From contig NZ_FMZA01000001.1 of NCBI RefSeq assembly GCF_900102685.1, positions 62,001-126,000 on the forward strand: a stretch of 64,000 nucleotides of DNA, written 5' to 3'. The notes under the pieces are model-generated. The model saw only the letters and a program-made list of their open reading frames with translations. It was not told where the DNA came from and did no database searches. Below are positions 1-7,569 of the stretch, in pieces (position 1 is the first letter of the stretch; every line of letters starts with the position of its first letter). Origin of the DNA: Melghirimyces thermohalophilus (GTDB lineage Bacteria > Bacillota > Bacilli > Thermoactinomycetales > DSM-45169). Both the position numbers and the translations under genes were made by a program.

Positions 1-135
1 GGGGGCCGGTCGTAACTCCCTAGAAAGAGGGGTGCGGCCATGCTGGAGAAGATCCTTGCGGTCCTATCTGCTGCAAAAAGCGTTGCTTGAAATCTGGCGT
101 TTCGTGGAAGAACGGATCTCCAGGAGAAAAGGCAA

Positions 136-189
136 ACGCCCCCAGTCTAAGCGCAATGGTTAACGGCCCTTTCGCTTAGTTGGGGGCGT
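136..189. repeat. Long imperfect inverted repeat (17-18 bp arms)
   Basis: The arms at 136-153 and 173-189 are complementary apart from one bulged base (acgccccca... / ...tgggggcgt) around a 19-nt loop. No T-run follows, so it is a weak terminator candidate. It lies in the gene-poor flank with two further palindromes and could be an end of a lost mobile element. Nothing else in 1-465 supports a gene; the short open stretch ending at about 166 is not recognisable. Confidence 0.5.
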
Positions 190-371
190 CTCTGCTCCTC
201 ATGCGACCGGCCTTCGCCGAGCGTCGCGGTGCATCGACCGTCGGGGGTGCCACCCCAGCGGTCTTTGTTATCCTATGTTCATCATACCCAATTTATTTAG
301 ATCGGTAAACAGATGGACGTCGTGCTCGATACTGCTCTGGACACCTGGTTTTCATCCAACTTGGCCGCTAC

Positions 372-407
372 CCTGGGACCGTCGCGGGTGATGCCGCCGG
401 TCCCAGG
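372..407. repeat. Perfect 10-bp inverted repeat
   Basis: cctgggaccg (372-381) and cggtcccagg (398-407) are exact reverse complements separated by 16 nt. No T-run follows. It belongs to the palindrome cluster of the left flank. Confidence 0.55.
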
Positions 408-426
408 CTGCGACCTGCGGGATGAT

Positions 427-454
427 GTCTCATTTAGGTAAAGTTAAATGAGAC
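427..454. repeat. Perfect 10-bp inverted repeat
   Basis: gtctcattta (427-436) and taaatgagac (445-454) are exact reverse complements with an 8-nt loop, just upstream of the SUKH pseudogene. It could be an operator, a weak terminator or an element end. The sequence alone does not decide. Confidence 0.5.
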
Positions 455-465
455 GGTTAAAGACA

Positions 466-834
466 TCTGATTTTCTCAAGGGTTTGAAGACTACAAAGAA
501 TGCGCAAAAGTGAACCACGGAGGACCCCCATCCCCGACACATTTCACTTAGATGAATATGGAGAAGGTGTCATCAACCGGCTTCTTAGTTTTAATGAAGA
601 TAGCCCCATCCATATCCTCGAAATATAGGAGAGCTAAATACCATACATGATCAACCGAAAGAACTGATCCCGTTTGCCAATGATTCGTTCGGGAATGTTT
701 ATTGTTTTGATTACCGGCAAGGGAAAACTCCTTCTCTAGTTGCCTATGACCATGAAGAGGGAGACATCGAACCCTTATGCCGTACTTTTTCTAAGCTTGT
801 GGCCGGGATAATTGAAGAAGATGACGACTTTTAA
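466..834 (+). pseudogene. SMI1/KNR4 (SUKH) family protein, frameshifted remnant
   Basis: Three reading-frame segments joined in order give a SUKH-like protein. The first reads FEDYKECAKVNHGGPPSP from about 481. The second, after a shift near 535, reads DEYGEGVINRLLSF to a stop at 626-628. The third reads PFANDSFGNVYCFDYR to the stop at 832-834. The PFANDSFGN..CFDYR and YDHE segments are typical of SUKH domains, many of which are immunity proteins to contact-dependent or polymorphic toxins. At least two frameshifts and no intact start mean it is dead. A terminator follows directly. No toxin partner is visible. Confidence 0.7.
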
Positions 835-875
835 CGATAACGTTTGATTTAACCCATATTTTCAAGAGATGCTGT

Positions 876-907
876 AGCCCGAGGGTTAGACCTTGGGCTG
901 TTTTTTT
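876..907 (+). terminator. Rho-independent terminator of the SUKH remnant
   Basis: A 9-bp stem (agcccgagg / ccttgggct, one G-T pair) is followed by seven T. Confidence 0.8.
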
Positions 908-1069
908 AATTAAAAAGAAGCCCAATGAGGAATCGATGAGTACATATAGCCAGTGAAATGGATGTGCAAAGGCGTTTGGGGTCCACATTCATTTGGCGGA
1001 TTTATCTGCCTAGATGGCTTTTGCCCTTTGACCGCAGCAGGATGATTGTCGGAATAACGAAAGGCTTGT

Positions 1070-1103
1070 AACAAACAAACCCCACGCTATCGGCGTGGGG
1101 TTG
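1070..1103 (-). terminator. Terminator of wrbA
   Basis: The aaccccacgc/gcgtggggtt hairpin, read on the minus strand, is followed by a T-rich tail (TTTGTTTGTT), just after the wrbA stop. Confidence 0.7.
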
Positions 1104-1118
1104 AAACTTCTATGTGTC

Positions 1119-1733
1119 TTATCCCTTGAGACCTTGTTTGACCGCTTGGGCCACTTGGGCAGTGCGTTTGGCTTGATGCTTGATCGCCACTTCCACATCT
1201 TCTTGCATATTGCCTTCTTGGTCTACGGTCACGCTGTTGCCGTAGGGGTTGCCGCCGGAGGTGAAGGCCGATTGATCGGTATACCCCGGTGCAGCCACGA
1301 TGGCCCCCCAGTGATACATGGTGGTGTAGAGCTGGAGAATAGTCTGCTCTTGACCGCCGTGAGGGTTATTGGCGGAGGACATGGCACTGACCACTTTGTT
1401 AGCCAGCTTGCCTTGGAACCACAAGCCGCCGGTGGTATCCAGGAAGGACTTGAGTTGGGAGGGCACGTTGCCGAAACGGGTTGGAACACTGAAGATGATG
1501 GCATCGGCCCATTCCAGGTCTTCCAGCGTCACTTCCGGTACATCCTTGGTGGCCTCCAGATGGGCTTTCCAGGCCGGGTTTTGGGCAATGGCCGCTTCCG
1601 GAGCGGTTTCCGGTACCTTGAGGATCTTGACCTCGGCACCGGTTTCCCTCGCGCCTTCAGCTGCCCACTGGGCCATTTGGTAGTTGGTTCCCGTGGAGCT
1701 GTAGTAAATCACAGCCAGTTTCACATCGGACAA
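1119..1733 (-). CDS. wrbA: NAD(P)H:quinone oxidoreductase, WrbA type
   Basis: A flavodoxin-fold FMN enzyme that reduces quinones by two electrons and so limits semiquinone redox cycling in the cytoplasm. The phosphate-binding loop YYSSTGTN lies at the N-terminus, followed by SVPTRFGN and, in the second half, the PGYTD..F..GG.PYG segment characteristic of WrbA. At 204 aa it has normal length. I place the start at a TTG because AAGGAG sits 9 nt upstream of it. An in-frame ATG at 1772 would add 13 residues lying upstream of and across that RBS. The gene is monocistronic with its own terminator. Confidence 0.93.
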   Translation of the reverse strand: MSDVKLAVIYYSSTGTNYQMAQWAAEGARETGAEVKILKVPETAPEAAIAQNPAWKAHLEATKDVPEVTLEDLEWADAIIFSVPTRFGNVPSQLKSFLDTTGGLWFQGKLANKVVSAMSSANNPHGGQEQTILQLYTTMYHWGAIVAAPGYTDQSAFTSGGNPYGNSVTVDQEGNMQEDVEVAIKHQAKRTAQVAQAVKQGLKG

Positions 1734-1831
1734 TTGGATCGACTCCTTTATTTGTGATGATGTGATCCACATTTAGAGTAAACTATACACTTACATTTGT
1801 AAAGTAACTAAATAAAAAAAAGAAATCGCAG

Positions 1832-1996
1832 TTATTTATACCGCATCAATTGGTCGGCCAGCTGCCAGATGCGCTGCTGAATCGTCTTCCGGTCATCCAA
1901 GTGGGTGGCGATGTCCAGCAACTCATGATAAGCCTGATGCATCACTTCGCCCGCTGCTTTGTATAGCCGTTCCCAATCCGGGGTCGGTTCAGTCAT
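1832..1996 (-). CDS. Small helical protein downstream of the YolD-like gene
   Basis: A 54-aa ORF (begins MTEPTPDWERLYK) whose ATG overlaps the end of the YolD-like gene, which implies translational coupling and the same LexA-controlled transcript. The composition is predominantly helical (HQAYHELLDIATHL), with no membrane segment or cysteines. I do not recognise a family. The overlap and clean codon use make it likely to be real. Confidence 0.6.
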   Translation of the reverse strand: MTEPTPDWERLYKAAGEVMHQAYHELLDIATHLDDRKTIQQRIWQLADQLMRYK

Positions 1997-2336
1997 CTTC
2001 CGGAGGCTCTCCCGCTCCCAGGATGATGGAGAAGGGGATCATCTCTTTCTCCCTTCCGTTACGCATGATCAGCCACCGTTCTACGGGATCGATGCGGACG
2101 ACGTGACCGATGTAGGTTTTTGGTCCGTGCTTGCTGGCATAAGTGATCTCTACCGGCTCTTCTTCGGTCATGGACCACTCGATCATGCGGGCGATTTCCT
2201 CCAAGGCATCGGGATCCAATTCCGGTGGGCGATACTCCTCTTTTTTCTTTCGTTCTCGCCACAATTCTTCCTCATGTTCCGGAAGGATCATCCGGTGACC
2301 TTCCCACAACTTGTTCCCACGCTCCAATGCTTTCAC
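1989..2336 (-). CDS. YolD-like family protein, SOS-regulated
   Basis: A 115-aa protein with the YolD signature: an ERGNKLWEGHRMILPEHEE start, an acidic linker and a C-terminal VEITYASK.....GHVVRIDP...W..M.NG segment. YolD-like genes commonly accompany UvrX/YqjW Y-family polymerases in Bacillus; here the polymerase is 45 kb away (47342-48562). I chose a GTG start because GAGGTG lies 6 nt upstream of it; the ATG at 2340-2342 abuts the Shine-Dalgarno directly. A -10 TATAAT (2355-2360) and a perfect LexA box just upstream show damage-inducible control. Confidence 0.85.
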   Translation of the reverse strand: MKALERGNKLWEGHRMILPEHEEELWRERKKKEEYRPPELDPDALEEIARMIEWSMTEEEPVEITYASKHGPKTYIGHVVRIDPVERWLIMRNGREKEMIPFSIILGAGEPPEDD

Positions 2337-2354
2337 ATGCATCACCTCGACTCC

Positions 2355-2375
2355 ATTATAACCGAACAAACGTTC
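2355..2375 (-). promoter_or_regulatory. LexA (SOS) box and -10 of the YolD-like gene
   Basis: GAAC-N4-GTTC at 2364-2375 matches the Bacillus LexA/DinR consensus exactly. TATAAT (minus strand, 2355-2360) lies 3 bp downstream, so bound LexA would cover the promoter. The leader is only about 12 nt. Confidence 0.85.
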
Positions 2376-2459
2376 CTGTATCAGCGGCAATTTCTAACAG
2401 GGGCCTGCGGAAAAATCCCTCAAACCAATAGCAGGCATGAGGGGATGAGGTGATGAGGA

Positions 2460-2582
2460 TCATGGGGTCAGTGAAATGCCCAGGCGATCAGTTCGTAGCT
2501 CTTTGGTGATCAACATCACTTCCTGTGTTCCATAAGCTTCCGCCAGTGCGAGGATGTCCCGTCTTCGGTCTAGATTGACCAT
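2460..2582 (-). CDS. Possible Spo0E-like small protein
   Basis: A 40-aa ORF (MVNLDRRRDILALAEAYGTQ...) resembling the Spo0E aspartyl-phosphatase pattern: a basic start, hydrophobic heptads, a YG turn, then a helix leading to KEL. The usual SQELD motif is degenerate (TKELRTD). No good Shine-Dalgarno is visible. It could be a decayed copy or chance. Confidence 0.3.
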   Translation of the reverse strand: MVNLDRRRDILALAEAYGTQEVMLITKELRTDRLGISLTP

Positions 2583-2674
2583 CTGTTTTGTGATCCGAGG
2601 AGGTATGATCTAAATAGGAGCGGAGAAAACATTTTCACGTGGCCAACGACCGGGAAAGTGCGGGTTGCACGCAA

Positions 2675-2710
2675 CAAAGCCCCTGCCGAACCTTACGGCC
2701 AGGGGCTTTG
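2675..2710 (-). terminator. Terminator of selD
   Basis: An 11-bp stem (caaagcccctg / caggggctttg) lies immediately past the selD stop. The tail is short on T, so strength is uncertain. Confidence 0.6.
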
Positions 2711-2715
2711 TGAGT

Positions 2716-3768
2716 TTATAGCACCCAGATTTTCCCCGGTTGTTCCTCTGTGACGCGGCCGATGATCTGGGCGTCTTCCACCCCCTGTTGATGGAGGGCG
2801 GTCAGAGCTTCCTCCGCCTGTTCCTGTGGCAGGGCGGCGAGAAGCCCGCCGGAAGTGACGGCGTCACACAAGATGATGTGCATGGTGTCGCTGACAGCAT
2901 CGTCGAGCAAAAGGCAGTCGGTCAGGTGCTGGGCGTTGGCTTTACTACCACCGGGCACGACTCCCTCCTCGGCCAGGGCTGCCGTGCGCGGGAGAAGCGG
3001 GACCGCCTGCGACTCGATCTCAAAACCGACGCAGCCGGCCCGGGACATTTCCGAGGCGTGACCCAACAAGCCAAAACCGGTGATATCAGTGCAAGCATGT
3101 ACATCGAAGGCGGACAAAGTCTCTGCGGCCGTCCGATTGAGGGTGGCCATCACCCGGGTCACTCGCTCGATTTCCTCCTCCGTCACTTTTCCGCGCTTGA
3201 TGCCGGTGGTGTGGATGCCGACACCGATGGGTTTGGTCAGGATCAACCGATCACCGGGGCGGGATCCCCCTTTTCGCCAGATGCGGTCAGGATGAACTTT
3301 GCCGGTGACGGCGAGCCCCAGTTTGGGTTCGGGATCATCGATGGAGTGTCCGCCGATGATGGTGGCGCCGGCTTCCTTTACCTTATCCGCCGCCCCTCGC
3401 AACATGTCGGCCAACAGGGAAGCATCCAGCTTGCCAACGGAAAAGGCGACCAGGTTGAGCGCTGTCATGGGGGTGGCCCCCATCGCGTAGACGTCGCTCA
3501 GACTGTTGGCAGCGGCGATCTGCCCAAAGGCATAAGGATCATCCACCACCGGGGTGAAAAAGTCGACGGTCTGGACCAAAGCCGTCTCTTCGTCCATCTG
3601 GATCACACCAGCATCGTCCGGTTCGTCCAGTCCGACCAAGACGTTTCGATTCTCTTGCTCACGGGGTAAATGACGCAGAACCTGCGTCAGGTCCGAAGGA
3701 CCGATTTTGCAGCCTCAGCCTGCTTTTGAAGAGAGTTGAGTAAGGCGAATTTCGTCCCGTTCTTTCAT
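2716..3768 (-). CDS. selD: Selenide, water dikinase with in-frame UGA (selenocysteine)
   Basis: Makes selenophosphate from selenide and ATP for selenoprotein and selenouridine synthesis. Translation from ATG 3768 (GGAGGTGAG 4 nt upstream) gives MKERDEIRLTQLSSKAG, then TGA at 3715-3717, then GCKIGPSDL and the rest of a normal SelD (GLDEPDDA, TVDFFTPVVDDP, GGHSIDDPEPKLG). UGA falls at residue 18, in the SKAG-U-GCK motif where other SelD proteins carry the catalytic Cys or Sec. A hairpin with arms ggtcc/ggacc lies 12 nt after the UGA, as expected for a bacterial SECIS. Total 350 aa including Sec. Standard callers would start at residue 44 and lose the active site. SelA, SelB and tRNA-Sec are not in the window. 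Confidence 0.92.
3672..3702 (-). promoter_or_regulatory. Candidate bacterial SECIS element
   Basis: In the selD mRNA, directly after the UGA, a short stem-loop (ggtcc-ttc-ggacc, 3690-3702) is followed by a second small hairpin (acgcag/ctgcgt, 3673-3687). Position fits a SelB-binding SECIS. Identity is inferred from position, not sequence. Confidence 0.55.
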
Positions 3769-3955
3769 CCTACTCACCTCCTTGATACCATGTGGGACAT
3801 CCAGCCTTATTATACTCGAAGTGGGAATGGGGAAGGAAGGCTGGTGAAAAAGAGTGAATTTGGATGAGAAGCGAAGTAGAATGGCGCTGGTGTCATATAT
3901 AATGGAAAAAGAAAACGGTTGCGCCCCAGGTGGGAAGCGAAAGGAGATCCGATTG

Positions 3956-4973
3956 ATGGCCACGATCAAAGATGTTGCTAAAATCGCAGGCGTTTCCCCA
4001 TCCACGGTTTCCCGTGTGATCGACGGGAGTGATCGGATTGGCGATCAGACGAAAGAACGAGTTCGTAAGGCGATGAAGGAAGTGAATTACGTCCCCAACG
4101 CCATTGCGTGGAGTCTGGCTCGGAAACGAACGCGTACGGTCGGCTTCACCTTGTCGAGACCGGCGGATCAGGCCTTTTCCAATCCTTTTTTCCGAGGTGC
4201 TCCGGGGGTTGTCGTCGGTCGCTCAAGAGAGGGATTATAATATCCTTCTATCTATCAGCCGCAGCGAAAAGGAGGAAAGGGAAAAGTGCCTGCAGCTGAT
4301 TCGGGAGCGGCGGGTGGATGGATGGGTGGTTTCCACCTCCTGGGTGAAAGATATCCTGATCGAGACGTTGCTAAAAGAAGGGATCCCCTTCGTCTTGATC
4401 GGGCGGAGTACGGCTTCCTCCGTTACATCGGTGAACAACGACAACGTTCAGGCAGCCTTTCAGGCGACGAAACATTTGTTGCAACAGAGGTATCGCTCCA
4501 TCGCCTTTTTAAGCGGTCCTCAAAAAATCTGATCGTCAGCCTGGACCGCCTGCGGGGTTATCGACAAGCGATGTTTGAGGCAGGTCTTCCCATTGATGAA
4601 AAACGGATTACGGAAGCGGACTTTTCCGAGGAAGGGGGCTTTCGCGCCTTAGTCAGGATGCGAAAGGCGGGGATCTTTTTTGATGCGGGGGTGCCCTGCG
4701 CTTTGCCCAGCATGAAGCATTGGCGGTTCCGGATGAACTGGGCATCCTCGGATTTAACGATACGCCGCTGATGGCCCATACCCATCCCCCGCTGACCAGT
4801 GTTCGGATCCTCTCTTACGATTGGGAGCCGTAGCGATGGCACTGTTGCTGGAGAGGTTGGAACATCCGGAAAAACAAAACCAGAACAAGGAGCTTTTGCT
4901 CCCTTCCTGTCTGGAAGTTCGGGCATCTACACGGCGTGGAAATGGAACCGCGGTGGATTCGGCCCAAATTTGA
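3956..4973 (+). pseudogene. LacI-family (MalR-like) transcriptional regulator, multiple frameshifts
   Basis: Segments in different frames together make a full LacI-family repressor. An intact helix-turn-helix (TIKDVAKIAGVSPSTVSRVI) leads to RPADQAFSNPFF, then a shift near 4190 gives SEVLRGLSSVAQERDYN through VNNDNVQAAF. Another shift near 4525 gives LRGYRQAMFEAGLP, a further change near 4700 gives ELGILGFNDTPL, and one near 4828 leads to the C-terminus. The start has AAAGGAG. Four or more lesions mean it is non-functional, though a 94-residue DNA-binding fragment could still be translated. The sequence resembles maltose-type regulators; no sugar operon flanks it. Confidence 0.88.
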
Positions 4974-5136
4974 ACAACAGCCGGTTTCTTATTTGGAAAG
5001 GGAACCGGCATTTTATGTCTTAAGGAAGCCCATTATGTGCTGTAAGCGGTGGTTGCCGTGCTTCTTTCACCGGGGTATCTGCTGTGGTATGATGATTTTC
5101 AGATCGAATCCAGACGGGAATAAAAGGATGAATGGT

Positions 5137-6297
5137 ATGGTATATCTAGACAACAGTGCGACAACGCAGCCGGATCCGGAAGTGATTCGGGTGATGAGCG
5201 ATGTGATGCGCGATATATATGGCAACCCCTCTTCTCTGCACGGGTTGGGAGGCAAGGCTGAACGGCTGTTGAAACAGGCCCGGGAGACAGTGGCTCGGAT
5301 TCTGGGGGTTTCCCCGCAAAGCCTAGTGTTTACTTCCGGCGGCACCGAGGCCAACAATACAGCCATTAAAGGGGTGGCTTACCAGCATCGAGGACGGGGA
5401 CGTCACCTGATCACCACCCAGGTGGAGCATGCTGCCGTCTACGAGGTATGCCGTCAATTGGAAAAATGGGGCTGGGAGGTGACCTACCTGCCGGTGGATC
5501 AACAGGGGCGCGTCCGGCCCGAGGATGTGGCGGCGGCCCTGCAGGAGGATACGGTCCTGGTCTCCGTCATGCATGTCAACAATGAGATGGGAACCGTTCA
5601 ACCCATTCCGGAGATCGGCCGCCTCCTCCAGGATTATCCGAAGGTTCTTTTCCATGTGGATGCGGTGCAATCCATCGGAAAGCTGGAGGTCCGACCTCGG
5701 GAATGGGGGGTCGATCTGATGAGCTTCTCTGGACACAAATTTCACGGCCCTAAGGGAGTCGGTTGCCTTTACGTCCGGGAAGGGGTGACGCTCTCCCCGC
5801 TGTTAGTCGGTGGCGGCCAGGAAGGGGGCTTCCGCTCCGGCACTCAGAACATGCCGGGAATCGTGGGCTTCACCAAAGCGGCGGTGCTGGCGGAACAGCG
5901 GAGGGCAGAAGCTGTTCCTCGGATGTACCGGTGGAAGCAAGAGATGATCGAGGCGGTGACAGACCGACTGCAAGATGTCCGCATCAATGGGGATACGTCG
6001 GAAAAGGGGGGTGCTCCCCACATTTTGTCCCTCTCCTTTCCCGGGCTGAAGTCAGAGGTGATTGTCCACGCCCTGGAAGAGAAGGGGGTGGCGGTTTCCA
6101 GCAAGTCCGCCTGTTCTTCCAAAGGGGAAGAGCCAAGCCGGGTGCTCAAAGCGATGGGTCTGGATGATGAAACCGCCGTAGGCTCGATTCGGATCAGCAC
6201 GGGGGCAGACAATCGGGATGAAGATATCCAGCGGGGAATCGAGGCCTTGACCGCGGTTATTCCTCGTTTGCAACACGTGATGAAGGGGGGATCCTGA
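5137..6297 (+). CDS. Cysteine desulfurase (NifS/IscS class, ThiI partner)
   Basis: A PLP enzyme that takes sulfur from cysteine as a persulfide. It starts VYLDNSATTQPDP. GHKFHGPKG holds the PLP lysine, and the catalytic cysteine lies in the mobile loop SSKSACSSKGEEPS. 386 aa, normal length. I start at ATG 5137, 9 nt after AAGG; an ATG at 5128 is possible. The stop overlaps the thiI ATG, so the pair is co-translated, like B. subtilis NifZ-ThiI where this desulfurase feeds ThiI for 4-thiouridine in tRNA. General Fe-S supply is less likely given the pairing. Confidence 0.93.
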   Translation: MVYLDNSATTQPDPEVIRVMSDVMRDIYGNPSSLHGLGGKAERLLKQARETVARILGVSPQSLVFTSGGTEANNTAIKGVAYQHRGRGRHLITTQVEHAAVYEVCRQLEKWGWEVTYLPVDQQGRVRPEDVAAALQEDTVLVSVMHVNNEMGTVQPIPEIGRLLQDYPKVLFHVDAVQSIGKLEVRPREWGVDLMSFSGHKFHGPKGVGCLYVREGVTLSPLLVGGGQEGGFRSGTQNMPGIVGFTKAAVLAEQRRAEAVPRMYRWKQEMIEAVTDRLQDVRINGDTSEKGGAPHILSLSFPGLKSEVIVHALEEKGVAVSSKSACSSKGEEPSRVLKAMGLDDETAVGSIRISTGADNRDEDIQRGIEALTAVIPRLQHVMKGGS

Positions 6298-7499
6298 TGA
6301 ACGATCTGATTTTAGTTCGATACGGTGAGCTGGCGTTGAAGGGGAAAAATCGCTCCGAATTTGAAAACCGGCTGGTTCGCAATATCCGGGAAAAGCTGAA
6401 GCCATTCCCGGGGGTGCGAGTGACAAAAACCTACGGACGGGTGTTTGTGGAGCTGAATGGTCAGCCGATGGATGATGTGACCCAAGCGCTGACAGAGGTG
6501 TTTGGGGTGATCGACATCTCACCCGCTAGACGGGTGGAGTCCGACATCAACCGGATTCGGGAGGCTGCGCTGCAACTGGTACAGGAGGTTCATCCCCGCC
6601 CTCGCACCTTTAAAGTGATCGCCAAACGGGCGCGGAAGGATTTCCCCCATACTTCACAGGAGTTGAACCATCTTTTGGGCAGTCATATCCTGAAAAATAC
6701 CGAGGGTCTCCAAGTGGATGTGCACCATCCGGAGTTAGCTTTGCGGGTGGAGGTGCGGCAGGAGGGGACTTACTTGTACAATGGCTCCGGACTGCCGGGT
6801 CCCGGCGGTCTCCCTGTAGGCAGCAGCGGCCGGGTGATGCTGATGCTGTCCGGAGGGATCGACAGTCCGGTGGCAGCGTATCTAGCGTTGAAGCGGGGAG
6901 CCGCCCTGGAAGCTGTCCATTTCCACAGTTATCCCTTTACCAGCGAACGGGCTCGAAAAAAGGTGGAAGATCTAGGCCAGATTCTCACCCGGTATGCCGG
7001 GAAGATCAAGCTCCATGTGGTGCCCTTGACAGAGATCCAGACGCAGATCCGGGAACAGTGTCCTTCCTCCTACATGATCACGATCATGCGCCGCTTCATG
7101 ATGCGGATTACCGAGAAGCTGGCCCGAAAAAATGGGGCGCTGGCGATGGTGACCGGAGAGAGCCTGGGCCAAGTGGCCAGCCAAACCCTGGAGAGCATGA
7201 ATGCTATCAACGACGTCACCCGTATGCCCGTGCTTCGGCCTCTGGTTGGGATGGATAAGCAGGAGATCATGGAGGTGTCCCGAAAAATCGGTACTTACGA
7301 GACATCAATCCTCCCCTATGAGGATTGTTGTACAGTCTTCCAGCCTAAAAATCCAGTGACCCGCCCTGGAGTGGAACGAGCCCGGGAACTGGAGGCCCGT
7401 CTGGACGTGGAGAAACTGGTGACTGCGGCTGTAGAAGGAACGGAGCGGGTGGAACTTACTCCGGATCGCCAGGAAGAAGAATTTTCGTCTTTGTTTTAA
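6297..7499 (+). CDS. thiI: tRNA 4-thiouridine synthetase ThiI
   Basis: Adenylates U8 of tRNA and inserts sulfur; it may also serve thiazole synthesis. An N-terminal ferredoxin-like domain and a THUMP domain (KVIAKRARKDFPHTSQELN, about residues 100-125) precede the PP-loop SGGIDSPVAAY (about 183-193). There is no C-terminal rhodanese domain, so the sulfur carrier must be another protein, as in Bacillus. 400 aa. The start overlaps the desulfurase stop by one base, and a terminator follows. Confidence 0.95.
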   Translation: MNDLILVRYGELALKGKNRSEFENRLVRNIREKLKPFPGVRVTKTYGRVFVELNGQPMDDVTQALTEVFGVIDISPARRVESDINRIREAALQLVQEVHPRPRTFKVIAKRARKDFPHTSQELNHLLGSHILKNTEGLQVDVHHPELALRVEVRQEGTYLYNGSGLPGPGGLPVGSSGRVMLMLSGGIDSPVAAYLALKRGAALEAVHFHSYPFTSERARKKVEDLGQILTRYAGKIKLHVVPLTEIQTQIREQCPSSYMITIMRRFMMRITEKLARKNGALAMVTGESLGQVASQTLESMNAINDVTRMPVLRPLVGMDKQEIMEVSRKIGTYETSILPYEDCCTVFQPKNPVTRPGVERARELEARLDVEKLVTAAVEGTERVELTPDRQEEEFSSLF

Positions 7500-7511
7500 C
7501 CCTGTCTCTTG

Positions 7512-7542
7512 CCCCACCCGATGTTAAAAGGTGGGGTTTTTT
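7512..7542 (+). terminator. Terminator of the desulfurase-thiI operon
   Basis: A ccccacc/ggtgggg stem is followed by six T. A TATAAT at 7551-7556 just after it probably serves the next gene. Confidence 0.85.
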
Positions 7543-7569
7543 ACGAGTGGTATAATGGGAGGGGATGGG

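Noticed and set aside
1095-1757. 220-aa plus-strand ORF
   Set aside because: Exact antisense of wrbA; no RBS or motif.
2740-3669. 309-aa plus-strand ORF
   Set aside because: Mirror of selD, produced by GC-biased third positions.
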